Positions 1 through 10,400 of a stretch of DNA of 64,000 nucleotides are shown one piece after another (the first letter of the stretch is position 1; the number at the start of each line of letters is the position of its first letter). The translations under genes and the position numbers were made by a program. The stretch spans positions 1-64,000 of the forward strand of contig LSRY02000077.1 of NCBI GenBank assembly GCA_001643675.2, given 5' to 3'. The DNA is from Monocercomonoides exilis (Eukaryota > Preaxostyla > Oxymonadida > Polymastigidae). Below the pieces are notes generated by a model. The model searched no databases, was not told where the DNA came from, and saw nothing but the letters and a program-made list of their open reading frames with translations.

Positions 1-57
1 AGGAGGAAATGGCAGATCTGACAATTCTCAATGAAGAAGCTTTCATTCCGTTGTTTT

Positions 58-2385
58 TCAAGGCGACAAACACATCCAAGCATCTTTTTGCCAAATCTGA
101 AATTTAGAAGGTATGTCTTTGAATTTCAACTGATCCCATCCGTCTTTGAAATGTGCGAAACCATAAGTGTATCCCATCCATGTTGCACTAGCGACGCTGT
201 TTTTGCACTCTTCGGCCAGTTCACGTGACATGCTTCTTGATGCCAAAATCTCGTTCCACCACGATTCTCCCTTTTCGGTTATGGATTGATTAGGCATATC
301 CGCAGTCTTCCTGGTGGAAGAGTAGCATTCATTAGCTTCATCCATCTTCCTTCCCTTATCTCCTCCGTTCTCCTCCATGTCCAGGAGATGTGATTTGTGT
401 TGTTCAGTAGAGGTTCCCATATCTGACCTTTCCAATCTGGAAGAAGAAGAAGAACTCGAGCTTTCTCCATCGCTGCTTTTCGGATCACTGCTGGAATCAA
501 AGGAACCGGTGGATGCGCAAGAACTGTCTCGTTTTTCCAAGTAATTTGTAACCCGTCTTGACTTAAATTGCTTCCTGGTCCGCACCATCTCGTTGATTTT
601 GTGTTTTCTTTTGCGAACGCATCGAGTGTGATGTGCATCTGAAGCTGATTGGTGATCTCTTCGAGTGTTTCTTGTTCGACTTCGTAATCTCCTCCTTTTG
701 CCAATCTCGATAGGCCATCTGCTCTGACGTTTCTCTCTCCGGGAATATGTTGAGCTTTCACAACTACTTTCAGCGCTTGGGTTTGATTCCATATTTTCTT
801 CAGAAGGGTTCTGAGATTCTGACCGGCTCCCCATCGATTCAGATTGTAAACTGCTGTTGTGTTGTCTGATCGAATAAGTAGATTTCTTATTTCTTGATTT
901 CGAATGGAATTTGAGAAATGCGCGATGGCTTGATTGATAGCGAATAGCTCTCTGTAATTTGAACTTTGGTTTCTGACTGGAGGAGGAAGAAGTTTGTAAA
1001 AGTCCAGCATTTGATTGTTGACTTTTAGTGTTGCGCCTATGGCAAACCCTGATGCATCTGTTGTAAGAACTGCTTCCGGTCGAAACACTGGATTCAATCT
1101 CCTTGATTGGTTCTCTTTCAGCCTTTCGCTCCACTTCATAAGGCAATTTGTTATCGATGCATTCACGCGCATTTTTCCTTTCCATCCATTCAGACTCAAA
1201 GCTTTGTTTAGGAGTTTGTACAGTTGTGACAAATTCAGGGAGGCTTCTTGATACACGAATCTGGTTGCGTTCAGTTTCCCTATCAACGAGGCAAACTTCT
1301 TTATCGAAACAACTCTGTTGCTCTGGGCAATCCTCCTCCATTTCTTGCACTCTTTCATCAGCTCGGTTTTTTTCGATTCCTCTATCTGTACCACAAACTG
1401 ATTGGTATCCCATTGGAAGCCCAAAAATTTGAACTGCTGACTTGGAATTAAATGACATTTTTCCGAATTGACCAACAGTCCCAATTTGTTGAACATCGAA
1501 AGAGTTTTCTCCACAATAATATTGAGTTCCTGCGGGTCTTGATGAAGAAGAACAATATCGTCCAGGTATGCAATGGCTCTCACACTCCATTCCTCCCTCA
1601 TGTATTTTAGAACTTTCCTCATCACTTTTGTGAACGTTCGAGGCGCATCTTTGTATCCGAAAGGCATTCCGTGGAAAGCGTAGTATTTTCCTTTGAAAAC
1701 GAACGAAAGGAATGGTGATAATTCTTCGCTGACTTTTATAAGATAATAAGCTTGGCTCAAGTCCAATGTGACTGCGTAATCCTTTTCTTGTATAATTTTC
1801 TCCACTGTTCTGTGGTCTTCTTGCTTGTAATAAATCGTCTTGATAGCATTGTTGAGTCTTCGGCAATCCACGATTTGCCTCCAGCCACCGTCTTTCTTTC
1901 TGATTACAAAAACTGGATTCAAATGCTTCACATCCTTCTCCTGAATCGGCTTGATGATATTTGTTTCCAGTTGCTTCTTGATCATCTCTGAAAAGGCTTG
2001 TTGGGCTTCTTGACTCTGATGCTCCAAAGGGTTGAATACTCCTGTTTTCTTGAGTGATTCCTTCGCGGCTTTGCTCCTCCATACAGGGATTACTCCTTTC
2101 CCAATAATTCTTGCCCTCCAATTTTTTTCCCATTCTTCTCGAAATAAACAAGTTCTTCCTCCAACCATTGCCTCTTGTCGGACTTCTGCGGGCTGTAGAA
2201 TGCTGTTCGTTTCTTCTATTGGTATTTTCGCTCCCCTGATTGTCTTCTTGAAGCGAAACCTGAAGCACTTGGTCGCAGCCGGATTTGGTTTTGTTGTCTT
2301 GACAACCGGGGAGCTCTTTGAAAAATCTGTGGCTAGTTGATCTTCTGGTTGGAATTGTTCCGGCTCTTATCGAACTTCTTCTCAC
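58..2385 (-). pseudogene. Long overlapping frame and truncated tyrosine recombinase, copy A
   Basis: This 775-codon frame is offset from the RT ORF and covers it completely. Its first part, rich in Ser, Arg, Glu and Gln, is in phase with the end of the gag sequence. Its last part enters the recombinase domain (SWWNEILASRSMSRELAEEC and following) and then stops at 58 because the A-run at 85-89 is one base shorter than in copy B. Whether the SR-rich portion is translated is unknown. The recombinase part is truncated or frameshifted as read here. Confidence 0.7.
279..2168 (-). CDS. Reverse transcriptase-RNase H ORF of copy A
   Basis: This is an intact 629-codon ORF, nearly identical to the 631-codon ORF of copy B. 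It carries the RT core with the catalytic YLDD box, then an RNase H domain (TTDASGF, YRELFAI, SDNTTAV and the HIPGERNVRADGLSR tail), then a C-terminal segment ending near LLPDWKGQIWEPLL that is typical of DIRS polyproteins. Two residues present in copy B are missing here through 3-bp indels. A pair of compensating one-base indels near 2120-2135 changes three residues without losing the frame. It would copy element RNA into DNA. Confidence 0.9.
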   Translation of the reverse strand: MVGGRTCLFREEWEKNWRARIIGKGVIPVWRSKAAKESLKKTGVFNPLEHQSQEAQQAFSEMIKKQLETNIIKPIQEKDVKHLNPVFVIRKKDGGWRQIVDCRRLNNAIKTIYYKQEDHRTVEKIIQEKDYAVTLDLSQAYYLIKVSEELSPFLSFVFKGKYYAFHGMPFGYKDAPRTFTKVMRKVLKYMREEWSVRAIAYLDDIVLLHQDPQELNIIVEKTLSMFNKLGLLVNSEKCHLIPSQQFKFLGFQWDTNQFVVQIEESKKTELMKECKKWRRIAQSNRVVSIKKFASLIGKLNATRFVYQEASLNLSQLYKLLNKALSLNGWKGKMRVNASITNCLMKWSERLKENQSRRLNPVFRPEAVLTTDASGFAIGATLKVNNQMLDFYKLLPPPVRNQSSNYRELFAINQAIAHFSNSIRNQEIRNLLIRSDNTTAVYNLNRWGAGQNLRTLLKKIWNQTQALKVVVKAQHIPGERNVRADGLSRLAKGGDYEVEQETLEEITNQLQMHITLDAFAKENTKSTRWCGPGSNLSQDGLQITWKNETVLAHPPVPLIPAVIRKAAMEKARVLLLLPDWKGQIWEPLLNNTNHISWTWRRTEEIREGRWMKLMNATLPPGRLRICLINP

Positions 2386-2605
2386 AGGGCAGCTCGTTGT
2401 TTGTAGCTTGAATTGTTGACTCTTCTCTGTTTTTCTCCATTCTTCAAGAACTTCTGATTGCCTTTGAGTAAGAAGACTGGATGCTGTGCTCTCCTTAATC
2501 TGTGCAGCTGCCCTAAAGCCGAATCTTCCTTGAATTCTTACAGATCTTGCTTCCTTCAGCGCTTTTGAAACTAATAAAATTGCATCTGCAATTGGTCCTT
2601 TTTCG

Positions 2606-3058
2606 TCATCTTTTTTCTTTTAATTTCGCGTGTGTGTAAAGCAAAATTTTAATGGCTGGATATAGAAATGCTTCAGTTCGCTCACCTGCCTTATCCAATG
2701 CGTCGTTCATCCAATTGTCTGTTCTCGAAGCTGTAGGAGGAGCCTTTGGCAGGAATGGACTTAAATCATCTTCCTTCAAATCAGTAATAAGATCCTCCAA
2801 ATATCTTTCTGGTAAATCCATATCATATAAGCTGCAGTCCGGATCCCTGAGAAATATTGTTTTAAAACTATTTTCTAGCAGCAAACAATCGTCGCCATGG
2901 CTTATTTTCGCTTCTGAAGCTCCCGGGATCTGCTGGGAAAATTCAGAACTGGAATGAGAAATCACACTCGAAAACGTCTCTCCCGGAGGTCCATCTGACA
3001 TCATTGATGTGGCAGAATTCAACGCGGGTCCAGTGCTGAGTGGAGAGCTAGGGAGCAT
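2606..3058 (-). pseudogene. Gag-like ORF of copy A, frameshifted
   Basis: The first 149 codons match the gag-like ORF of copy B. The frame is lost at a six-T run (2611-2616; five in copy B), which brings in a stop two codons later. The rest of the gag sequence continues in another frame from about 2610 to 2385. There it is open and in phase with the long recombinase frame, unlike in copy B. The protein has a Ser/Pro-rich N-terminus and a helical, basic C-terminal part. Assignment as gag rests on position and on resemblance to other DIRS first ORFs; no zinc knuckle is seen. Confidence 0.75.
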
Positions 3059-3076
3059 TCTTTTATCAGATTCGCC

Positions 3077-3125
3077 GTGACTGACCCTTAAGTGATACTC
3101 TCAGATCGAAGAGAAGAAAGTGAAT
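3077..3125 (-). repeat. Terminal inverted repeat of copy A
   Basis: The same 49-bp repeat that bounds copy B (6562-6610 and 11023-11071), here at the left-hand end of the minus-strand copy A. It extends as copy-specific terminal sequence to the AAT end at 3162-3164. Confidence 0.9.
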
Positions 3126-3164
3126 GAATGTTTTCTTGCAAATCAAAATGCTTGCGTTTTGATT

Positions 3165-4697
3165 ATGTTCTTCACAAGGCTTTCAAACATTTTTCTGAAT
3201 TTTTTATTTTTTCGACATATATAAATATTTGCGTGAGAATGAAAGATATATAACGATATAATTGCAGAAAATGTTTGGAACAGAATTTTTTTTTTTGAAA
3301 TGAAAAAATATAGCCTCAAATGAAGAAAACTTGGAAAGAAAATATGAAATAAGCCGGATAAAAATTAAAGAGAAAATGCATTTTAAAACATGGTTGAAGG
3401 AAAAAACAAATAAACAAATTAAAAAAATGAGAAGTCATCAACATATGGAGTTAAAGTTTTTTATTTCTCCACATAACTTTTCTTTTCCAAAAACACTAGC
3501 ACATATAAATATGACATTTGATTTTTTTTTCCTTATTCATGCTCATTGAAATGAAAATCAGGTGTTAAAAAAGAAAGAAAGAAAAGAAAAGAAAAAAGAA
3601 AGATAGTAACAAAGATCAAATGTTAAAATGTACTGATATTTAATTAGAATTGGCTTGAACTTTTTCACAAAATTAACTCTATTTATGCTGAAATCCCATT
3701 TGTTTTGATTTTCTCATTAGAGTGATCAATTCGTTTCAATAAAGTGATACCATGGGTGCTTAACCCGCACCCTGGTGCCAAACCCGCACCCAGCAAATTA
3801 TCAGTTTTTTCAAAAAAAATGTAAACACACATTTGATTGAGTGTGAAGAGCTCACATTTGGACAATTACTATATTTATTATTAATAATTAATATTTTTCC
3901 CAAAAATACAAAAATATTCATTTTCATAAAAATTGTTTTAATTTTTATATATTTGAAAATTTGCTATTTCCTAGCCACGGCAGAAAAAGAAAAACATCCT
4001 ATTGTGCTTATTTTAATATTTGCGAACAAAAAATTAAACGTATGGGAAATTTTTTCGATATTTGTCTGATGGAACTTATTTCAACGATTAGATCAAAAAC
4101 CATAAAAATGTGAAAACAATTTGCATGCTTGACTGCAGCTTGGAGAAGAAGTTTGTTTTGAATATTTCGATAACATTTTAATAATATTGTGTCTTTTATG
4201 TAATTTACAACAATTCTTTTAGTGGCTGCACTTTTCAGAGCCATGCTTTGTTTGGAGTGTGTTTTTTTGGAGAGCAGACTTTCCAAAAGTTAGATTACAG
4301 TTTGCCGTTTTTAAGTACTTGCATATTTTATAAATTTTTGCCTTGTGTAATAATTAAATTCTTCAAAAACTTGTTTTTGAATGTTTTGTTTAACACATAT
4401 ATTTGCTTTATTTTATTATCGAAAAGAATGAAGCTGCATTTATAACTGCAGCAATTTGTGCTGTAAACATTAACTGTTATTAAATGTTAATTTTTCGAAA
4501 ATGAGAAATATATGTGTATTGATGTTTTTGATTTTTATCATTTTTAACAATTCAATGACTTTTTTGTTAAATGTTCATTTCACGTGTTAATTTTGATGGA
4601 ATCCGTTGTGCATCAATTTATTGCGTTGTATTTATTTTTTCCAAAATGAAATAATTTATGTGTGATGAATTAGACATTAGTAATTTTTGTTTGATTA
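3165..4697. other. AT-rich flank shared by both arms, no gene seen
   Basis: AT-rich DNA duplicated in inverted orientation at 4987-6522. I see no supported coding gene: the small open frames have no family resemblance and no codon structure. A GC-rich island at 3751-3792 contains two CCCGCACCC-type blocks around a CTGGTGCCA core and stands out from its surroundings. Confidence 0.6.
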
Positions 4698-4986
4698 ATT
4701 TATTTGAATATTCATTTTTTAATGGACAGTTGAGAATAATATTTTTGATTGATAATAAAGTTTTGCATTTATCTGAAAAATGAAACAACACATTAAGAAT
4801 AACGCTTATCTTACGTCATATTCCGATATTCAAAAAAATAAATGAGATGAATCCGATTTACATTAAATTTGTTTTATATCAAGTTCAAGACAATTGTTCA
4901 TCACAACTTTGAGAAAATTTGGTTTGGGCAAATAATCAACAAATATATTTGTGTTTTTGTTGAAAAATTTCATTTATAACAGAGAA
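4698..4986. other. Unique spacer (loop) between the inverted arms
   Basis: 289 bp, AT-rich, with no counterpart elsewhere in the window. It would form the loop if the palindrome folded back. No gene or motif recognised. Confidence 0.85.
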
Positions 4987-6561
4987 TAATCAAACAAAAA
5001 TTACTAATGTCTAATTCATCACACATAAATTATTTCATTTTGGAAAAAATAAATACAACGCAATAAATTGATGCACAACGGATTCCATCAAAATTAACAC
5101 GTGAAATGAACATTTAACAAAAAAGTCATTGAATTGTTAAAAATGATAAAAATCAAAAACATCAATACACATATATTTCTCATTTTCGAAAAATTAACAT
5201 TTAATAACAGTTAATGTTTACAGCACAAATTGCTGCAGTTATAAATGCAGCTTCATTCTTTTCGATAATAAAATAAAGCAAATATATGTGTTAAACAAAA
5301 CATTCAAAAACAAGTTTTTGAAGAATTTAATTATTACACAAGGCAAAAATTTATAAAATATGCAAGTACTTAAAAACGGCAAACTGTAATCTAACTTTTG
5401 GAAAGTCTGCTCTCCAAAAAAACACACTCCAAACAAAGCATGGCTCTGAAAAGTGCAGCCACTAAAAGAATTGTTGTAAATTACATAAAAGACACAATAT
5501 TATTAAAATGTTATCGAAATATTCAAAACAAACTTCTTCTCCAAGCTGCAGTCAAGCATGCAAATTGTTTTCACATTTTTATGGTTTTTGATCTAATCGT
5601 TGAAATAAGTTCCATCAGACAAATATCGAAAAAAATTTCCCATACGTTTAATTTTTTGTTCGCAAATATTAAAATAAGCACAATAGGATGTTTTTCTTTT
5701 TCTGCCGTGGCTAGGAAATAGCAAATTTTCAAATATATAAAAATTAAAACAATTTTTATGAAAATGAATATTTTTGTATTTTTTGGGAAAAATATTAATT
5801 ATTAATAATAAATATAGTAATTGTCCAAATGTGAGCTCTTCACACTCAATCAAATGTGTGTTTACATTTTTTTTTGAAAAAACTGATAATTTGCTGGGTG
5901 CGGGTTTGGCACCAGGGTGCGGGTTAAGCACCCATGGTATCACTTTATTGAAACGAATTGATCACTCTAATGAGAAAATCAAAACAAATGGGATTTCAGC
6001 ATAAATAGAGTTAATTTTGTGAAAAAGTTCAAGCCAATTCTAATTAAATATCAGTACATTTTAACATTTGATCTTTGTTACTATCTTTCTTTTTTCTTTT
6101 CTTTTCTTTCTTTCTTTTTTAACACCTGATTTTCATTTCAATGAGCATGAATAAGGAAAAAAAAATCAAATGTCATATTTATATGTGCTAGTGTTTTTGG
6201 AAAAGAAAAGTTATGTGGAGAAATAAAAAACTTTAACTCCATATGTTGATGACTTCTCATTTTTTTAATTTGTTTATTTGTTTTTTCCTTCAACCATGTT
6301 TTAAAATGCATTTTCTCTTTAATTTTTATCCGGCTTATTTCATATTTTCTTTCCAAGTTTTCTTCATTTGAGGCTATATTTTTTCATTTCAAAAAAAAAA
6401 ATTCTGTTCCAAACATTTTCTGCAATTATATCGTTATATATCTTTCATTCTCACGCAAATATTTATATATGTCGAAAAAATAAAAAATTCAGAAAAATGT
6501 TTGAAAGCCTTGTGAAGAACATAATCAAAACGCAAGCATTTTGATTTGCAAGAAAACATTC

Positions 6562-6610
6562 ATTCACTTTCTTCTCTTCGATCTGAGAGTATCACTTAAG
6601 GGTCAGTCAC
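6562..6610 (+). repeat. Left terminal inverted repeat of copy B
   Basis: 49 bp, the exact reverse complement of 11023-11071. The preceding 39 bp (6523-6561) are specific to the left end and reappear in the internal complementary region. It lies just before the gag-like start codon at 6629, so it probably carries promoter or 5' leader functions. Confidence 0.95.
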
Positions 6611-6628
6611 GGCGAATCTGATAAAAGA

Positions 6629-7471
6629 ATGCTCCCTAGCTCTCCACTCAGCACTGGACCCGCGTTGAATTCTGCCACATCAATGATGTCAGATGGACCT
6701 CCGGGAGAGACGTTTTCGAGTGTGATTTCTCATTCCAGTTCTGAATTTTCCCAGCAGATCCCGGGAGCTTCAGAAGCGAAAATAAGCCATGGCGACGATT
6801 GTTTGCTGCTAGAAAATAGTTTTAAAACAATATTTCTCAGGGATCCGGACTGCAGCTTATATGATATGGATTTACCAGAAAGATATTTGGAGGATCTTAT
6901 TACTGATTTGAAGGAAGATGATTTAAGTCCATTCCTGCCAAAGGCTCCTCCTACAGCTTCGAGAACAGACAATTGGATGAACGACGCATTGGATAAGGCA
7001 GGTGAGCGAACTGAAGCATTTCTATATCCAGCCATTAAAATTTTGCTTTACACACACGCGAAATTAAAAGAAAAAGATGACGAAAAAGGACCAATTGCAG
7101 ATGCAATTTTATTAGTTTCAAAAGCGCTGAAGGAAGCAAGATCTGTAAGAATTCAAGGAAGATTCGGCTTTAGGGCAGCTGCACAGATTAAGGAGAGCAC
7201 AGCATCCAGTCTTCTTACTCAAAGGCAATCAGAAGTTCTTGAAGAATGGAGAAAAACAGAGAAGAGTCAACAATTCAAGCTACAAACAACGAGCTGCCCT
7301 GTGAGAAGAAGTTCGATAAGAGCCGGAACAATTCCAACCAGAAGATCAACTAGCCACAGATTTTTTCAAAGAGCTCCCCGGTTGTCAAGACAACAAAACC
7401 AAATCCGGCTGCGACCAAGTGCTTCAGGTTTCGCTTCAAGAAGACAATCAGGGGAGCGAAAATACCAATAG
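6629..7471 (+). CDS. Gag-like ORF1 of copy B
   Basis: A 280-codon ORF starting at the first ATG after the terminal repeat. The first 60 residues are Ser/Pro-rich. Residues 85-210 look helical, and the tail is strongly basic. By position it should be the structural nucleic-acid-binding protein of the element. No zinc knuckle is visible. At the six-T run 7361-7366 (five bases in copy A) the frame shifts relative to copy A. In copy A the same sequence runs on into the long recombinase frame; here it ends after a further 35 or so residues, just before the RT start. One of the two copies is therefore altered or misread. Confidence 0.75.
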   Translation: MLPSSPLSTGPALNSATSMMSDGPPGETFSSVISHSSSEFSQQIPGASEAKISHGDDCLLLENSFKTIFLRDPDCSLYDMDLPERYLEDLITDLKEDDLSPFLPKAPPTASRTDNWMNDALDKAGERTEAFLYPAIKILLYTHAKLKEKDDEKGPIADAILLVSKALKEARSVRIQGRFGFRAAAQIKESTASSLLTQRQSEVLEEWRKTEKSQQFKLQTTSCPVRRSSIRAGTIPTRRSTSHRFFQRAPRLSRQQNQIRLRPSASGFASRRQSGERKYQ

Positions 7472-10400
7472 AAGAAACGAACAGCATTCTACAGCCCGCA
7501 GAAGTCCGACAAGAGGCAATGGTTGGAGGAAGAACTTGTTTATTTCGAGAAGAATGGGAAAAAATTGGAGGGGCAAGAATTATTGGGAAAGGAGTAATCC
7601 CTGTATGGAGGAGCAAAGCCGCGAAGGAATCACTCAAGAAAACAGGAGTATTCAACCCTTTGGAGCATCAGAGTCAAGAAGCCCAACAAGCCTTTTCAGA
7701 GATGATCAAGAAGCAACTGGAAACAAATATCATCAAGCCGATTCAGGAGAAGGATGTGAAGCATTTGAATCCAGTTTTTGTAATCAGAAAGAAAGACGGT
7801 GGCTGGAGGCAAATCGTGGATTGCCGAAGACTCAACAATGCTATCAAGACGATTTATTACAAGCAAGAAGACCACAGAACAGTGGAGAAAATTATACAAG
7901 AAAAGGATTACGCAGTCACATTGGACTTGAGCCAAGCTTATTATCTTATAAAAGTCAGCGAAGAATTATCACCATTCCTTTCGTTCGTTTTCAAAGGAAA
8001 ATACTACGCTTTCCACGGAATGCCTTTCGGATACAAAGATGCGCCTCGAACGTTCACAAAAGTGATGAGGAAAGTTCTAAAATACATGAGGGAGGAATGG
8101 AGTGTGAGAGCCATTGCATACCTGGACGATATTGTTCTTCTTCATCAAGACCCGCAGGAACTCAATATTATTGTGGAGAAAACTCTTTCGATGTTCAACA
8201 AATTGGGACTGTTGGTCAATTCGGAAAAATGTCATTTAATTCCAAGTCAGCAGTTCAAATTTTTGGGCTTCCAATGGGATACCAATCAGTTTGTGGTACA
8301 GATAGAGGAATCGAAAAAAACCGAGCTGATGAAAGAGTGCAAGAAATGGAGGAGGATTGCCCAGAGCAACAGAGTTGTTTCGATAAAGAAGTTTGCCTCG
8401 TTGATAGGGAAACTGAACGCAACCAGATTCGTGTATCAAGAAGCCTCCCTGAATTTGTCACAACTGTACAAACTCCTAAACAAAGCTTTGAGTCTGAATG
8501 GATGGAAAGGAAAAATGCGCGTGAATGCATCGATAACAAATTGCCTTATGAAGTGGAGCGAAAGGCTGAAAGAGAACCAATCAAGGAGATTGAATCCAGT
8601 GTTTCGACCGGAAGCAGTTCTTACAACAGATGCATCAGGGTTTGCCATAGGCGCAACACTAAAAGTCAACAATCAAATGCTGGACTTTTACAAACTTCTT
8701 CCTCCTCCAGTCAGAAACCAAAGTTCAAATTACAGAGAGCTATTCGCTATCAATCAAGCCATCGCGCATTTCTCAAATTCCATTCGAAATCAAGAAATAA
8801 GAAATCTACTTATTCGATCAGACAACACAACAGCAGTTTACAATCTGAATCGATGGGGAGCCGGTCAGAATCTCAGAACCCTTCTGAAGAAAATATGGAA
8901 TCAAACCCAAGCGCTGAAAGTAGTTGTGAAAGCTCAACATATTCCCGGAGAGAGAAACGTCAGAGCAGATGGCCTATCGAGATTGGCAAAAGGAGGAGAT
9001 TACGAAGTCGAACAAGAAACACTCGAAGAGATCACCAATCAGCTTCAGATGCACATCACACTCGATGCGTTCGCAACAAAAGAAAACACAAAATCAACGA
9101 GATGGTGCGGACCAGGAAGCAATTTAAGTCAAGACGGGTTACAAATTACTTGGAAAAACGAGACAGTTCTTGCGCATCCACCGGTTCCTTTGATTCCAGC
9201 AGTGATCCGAAAAGCAGCGATGGAGAAAGCTCGAGTTCTTCTTCTTCTTCCAGATTGGAAAGGTCAGATATGGGAACCTCTACTGAACAACACAAATCAC
9301 ATCTCCTGGACATGGAGGAGAACGGAGGAGATAATAAGGGAAGGAAGATGGATGAAGCTAATGAATGCTACTCTTCCACCAGGAAGACTGCGGATATGCC
9401 TAATCAATCCATAACCGAAAAGGGAGAATCGTGGTGGAACGAGATTTTGGCATCAAGAAGCATGTCACGTGAACTGGCCGAAGAGTGCAAAAACAGCGTC
9501 GCTAGTGCAACATGGATGGGATACACTTATGGTTTCGCACATTTCAAAGACGGATGGGATCAGTTGAAATTCAAAGACATACCTTCTAAATTTCAGATTT
9601 GGCAAAAAAGATGCTTGGATGTGTTTGTCGCCTTGAAAAACAACGGAATGAAAGCTTCTTCATTGAGAATTGTCAGATCTGCCATTTCCTTTCTAACATC
9701 AGTATTATACGGAAAATCACTTGGGGAGAACACCTTGATTTCAATCCTGTTTAGATCATTCAGGAGATCGGAATGCAGAAAGAAAAAGAGACAAGATGAT
9801 ATGTGGAACCCTCAACAACTCTTCACGCATATAGAAACTATTGGAAAGAACGAAAATTTGTCATTCTCGCAGCTAACAAGGAAAACAATTTGTTTGTGTA
9901 TGATGTTCTCTGCGTGCCGCTTTACAGAACTGGAAAGAATCAATCTCAAGGAATCAGAAATAGATAAGCAATCAATTAACCTGAATACATCACTAAAAAC
10001 TGGACTTGAAAGAAGCAACATTGTCATCCCATTCCTCGACAAGGAAAGTTTGATATGTCCAGCAACAGCCGTTAAAGATTTATGGGATCGTGTAAAAATT
10101 CACAATCCAGCTTCTTATAAACTATTTCTGAGTTCTTCAACATATGATCCAATGAAGGTCCGAGCAATTCGAGAAGCAGCCAGCGAAATGATGAAAGATG
10201 CAAGAATCCCTTCGAACTACAGCCCATACACCTTGAAACATGCTTCAATATCAGCCTTAACAATGGCGGGAACTCCAGTCGAACAGGTGGCAAAATTCGC
10301 AAGATTATCCCCTCGTAGCAACACAGTGATTAAACATTATTTTAAATCTAACATATCAAACAAGATGGCCCAGATAATATCGTCGAATCAGGAGACAAAG

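Larger units (their letters stand above)
1..3164 (-). mobile_element. DIRS-like YR retrotransposon, copy A, truncated by window edge
   Basis: On the minus strand the element starts at 3164 with AAT, followed by the same terminal repeat as copy B (49-bp terminal repeat at 3077-3125). It runs through gag-like, RT-RNase H and tyrosine recombinase frames until the window ends inside the recombinase. Single-base homopolymer differences from copy B break two frames: an extra base in the run at 2611-2616 stops the gag frame, and one base fewer at 85-89 stops the recombinase frame. These could be true mutations or homopolymer sequencing errors. Confidence 0.93.
1..4697. repeat. Left arm of a giant inverted duplication
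   Basis: This stretch is the reverse complement of 4987-9687. Paired coordinates sum to 9687 near the outer part and 9684 near the spacer. It contains retroelement copy A (1-3164) and about 1.53 kb of shared flank (3165-4697). In the flank I found only three differences, all one-base changes in homopolymer runs. In the element there are further homopolymer changes plus two 3-bp differences (near 355-365 and 610-616). The outer boundary is not visible because the arm meets the window edge; bases 1-3 already mismatch the partner arm. Confidence 0.95.
4987..9687. repeat. Right arm of the giant inverted duplication
   Basis: This is the reverse complement of 1-4697. It holds the shared flank (4987-6522) and the first two thirds of retroelement copy B. 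The arm joins the 289-bp spacer at 4698-4986. Because the flank is duplicated together with the element, the two element copies arose by inverted duplication of a segment, or by an amplification or assembly artefact, and not by two independent insertions. Confidence 0.95.
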
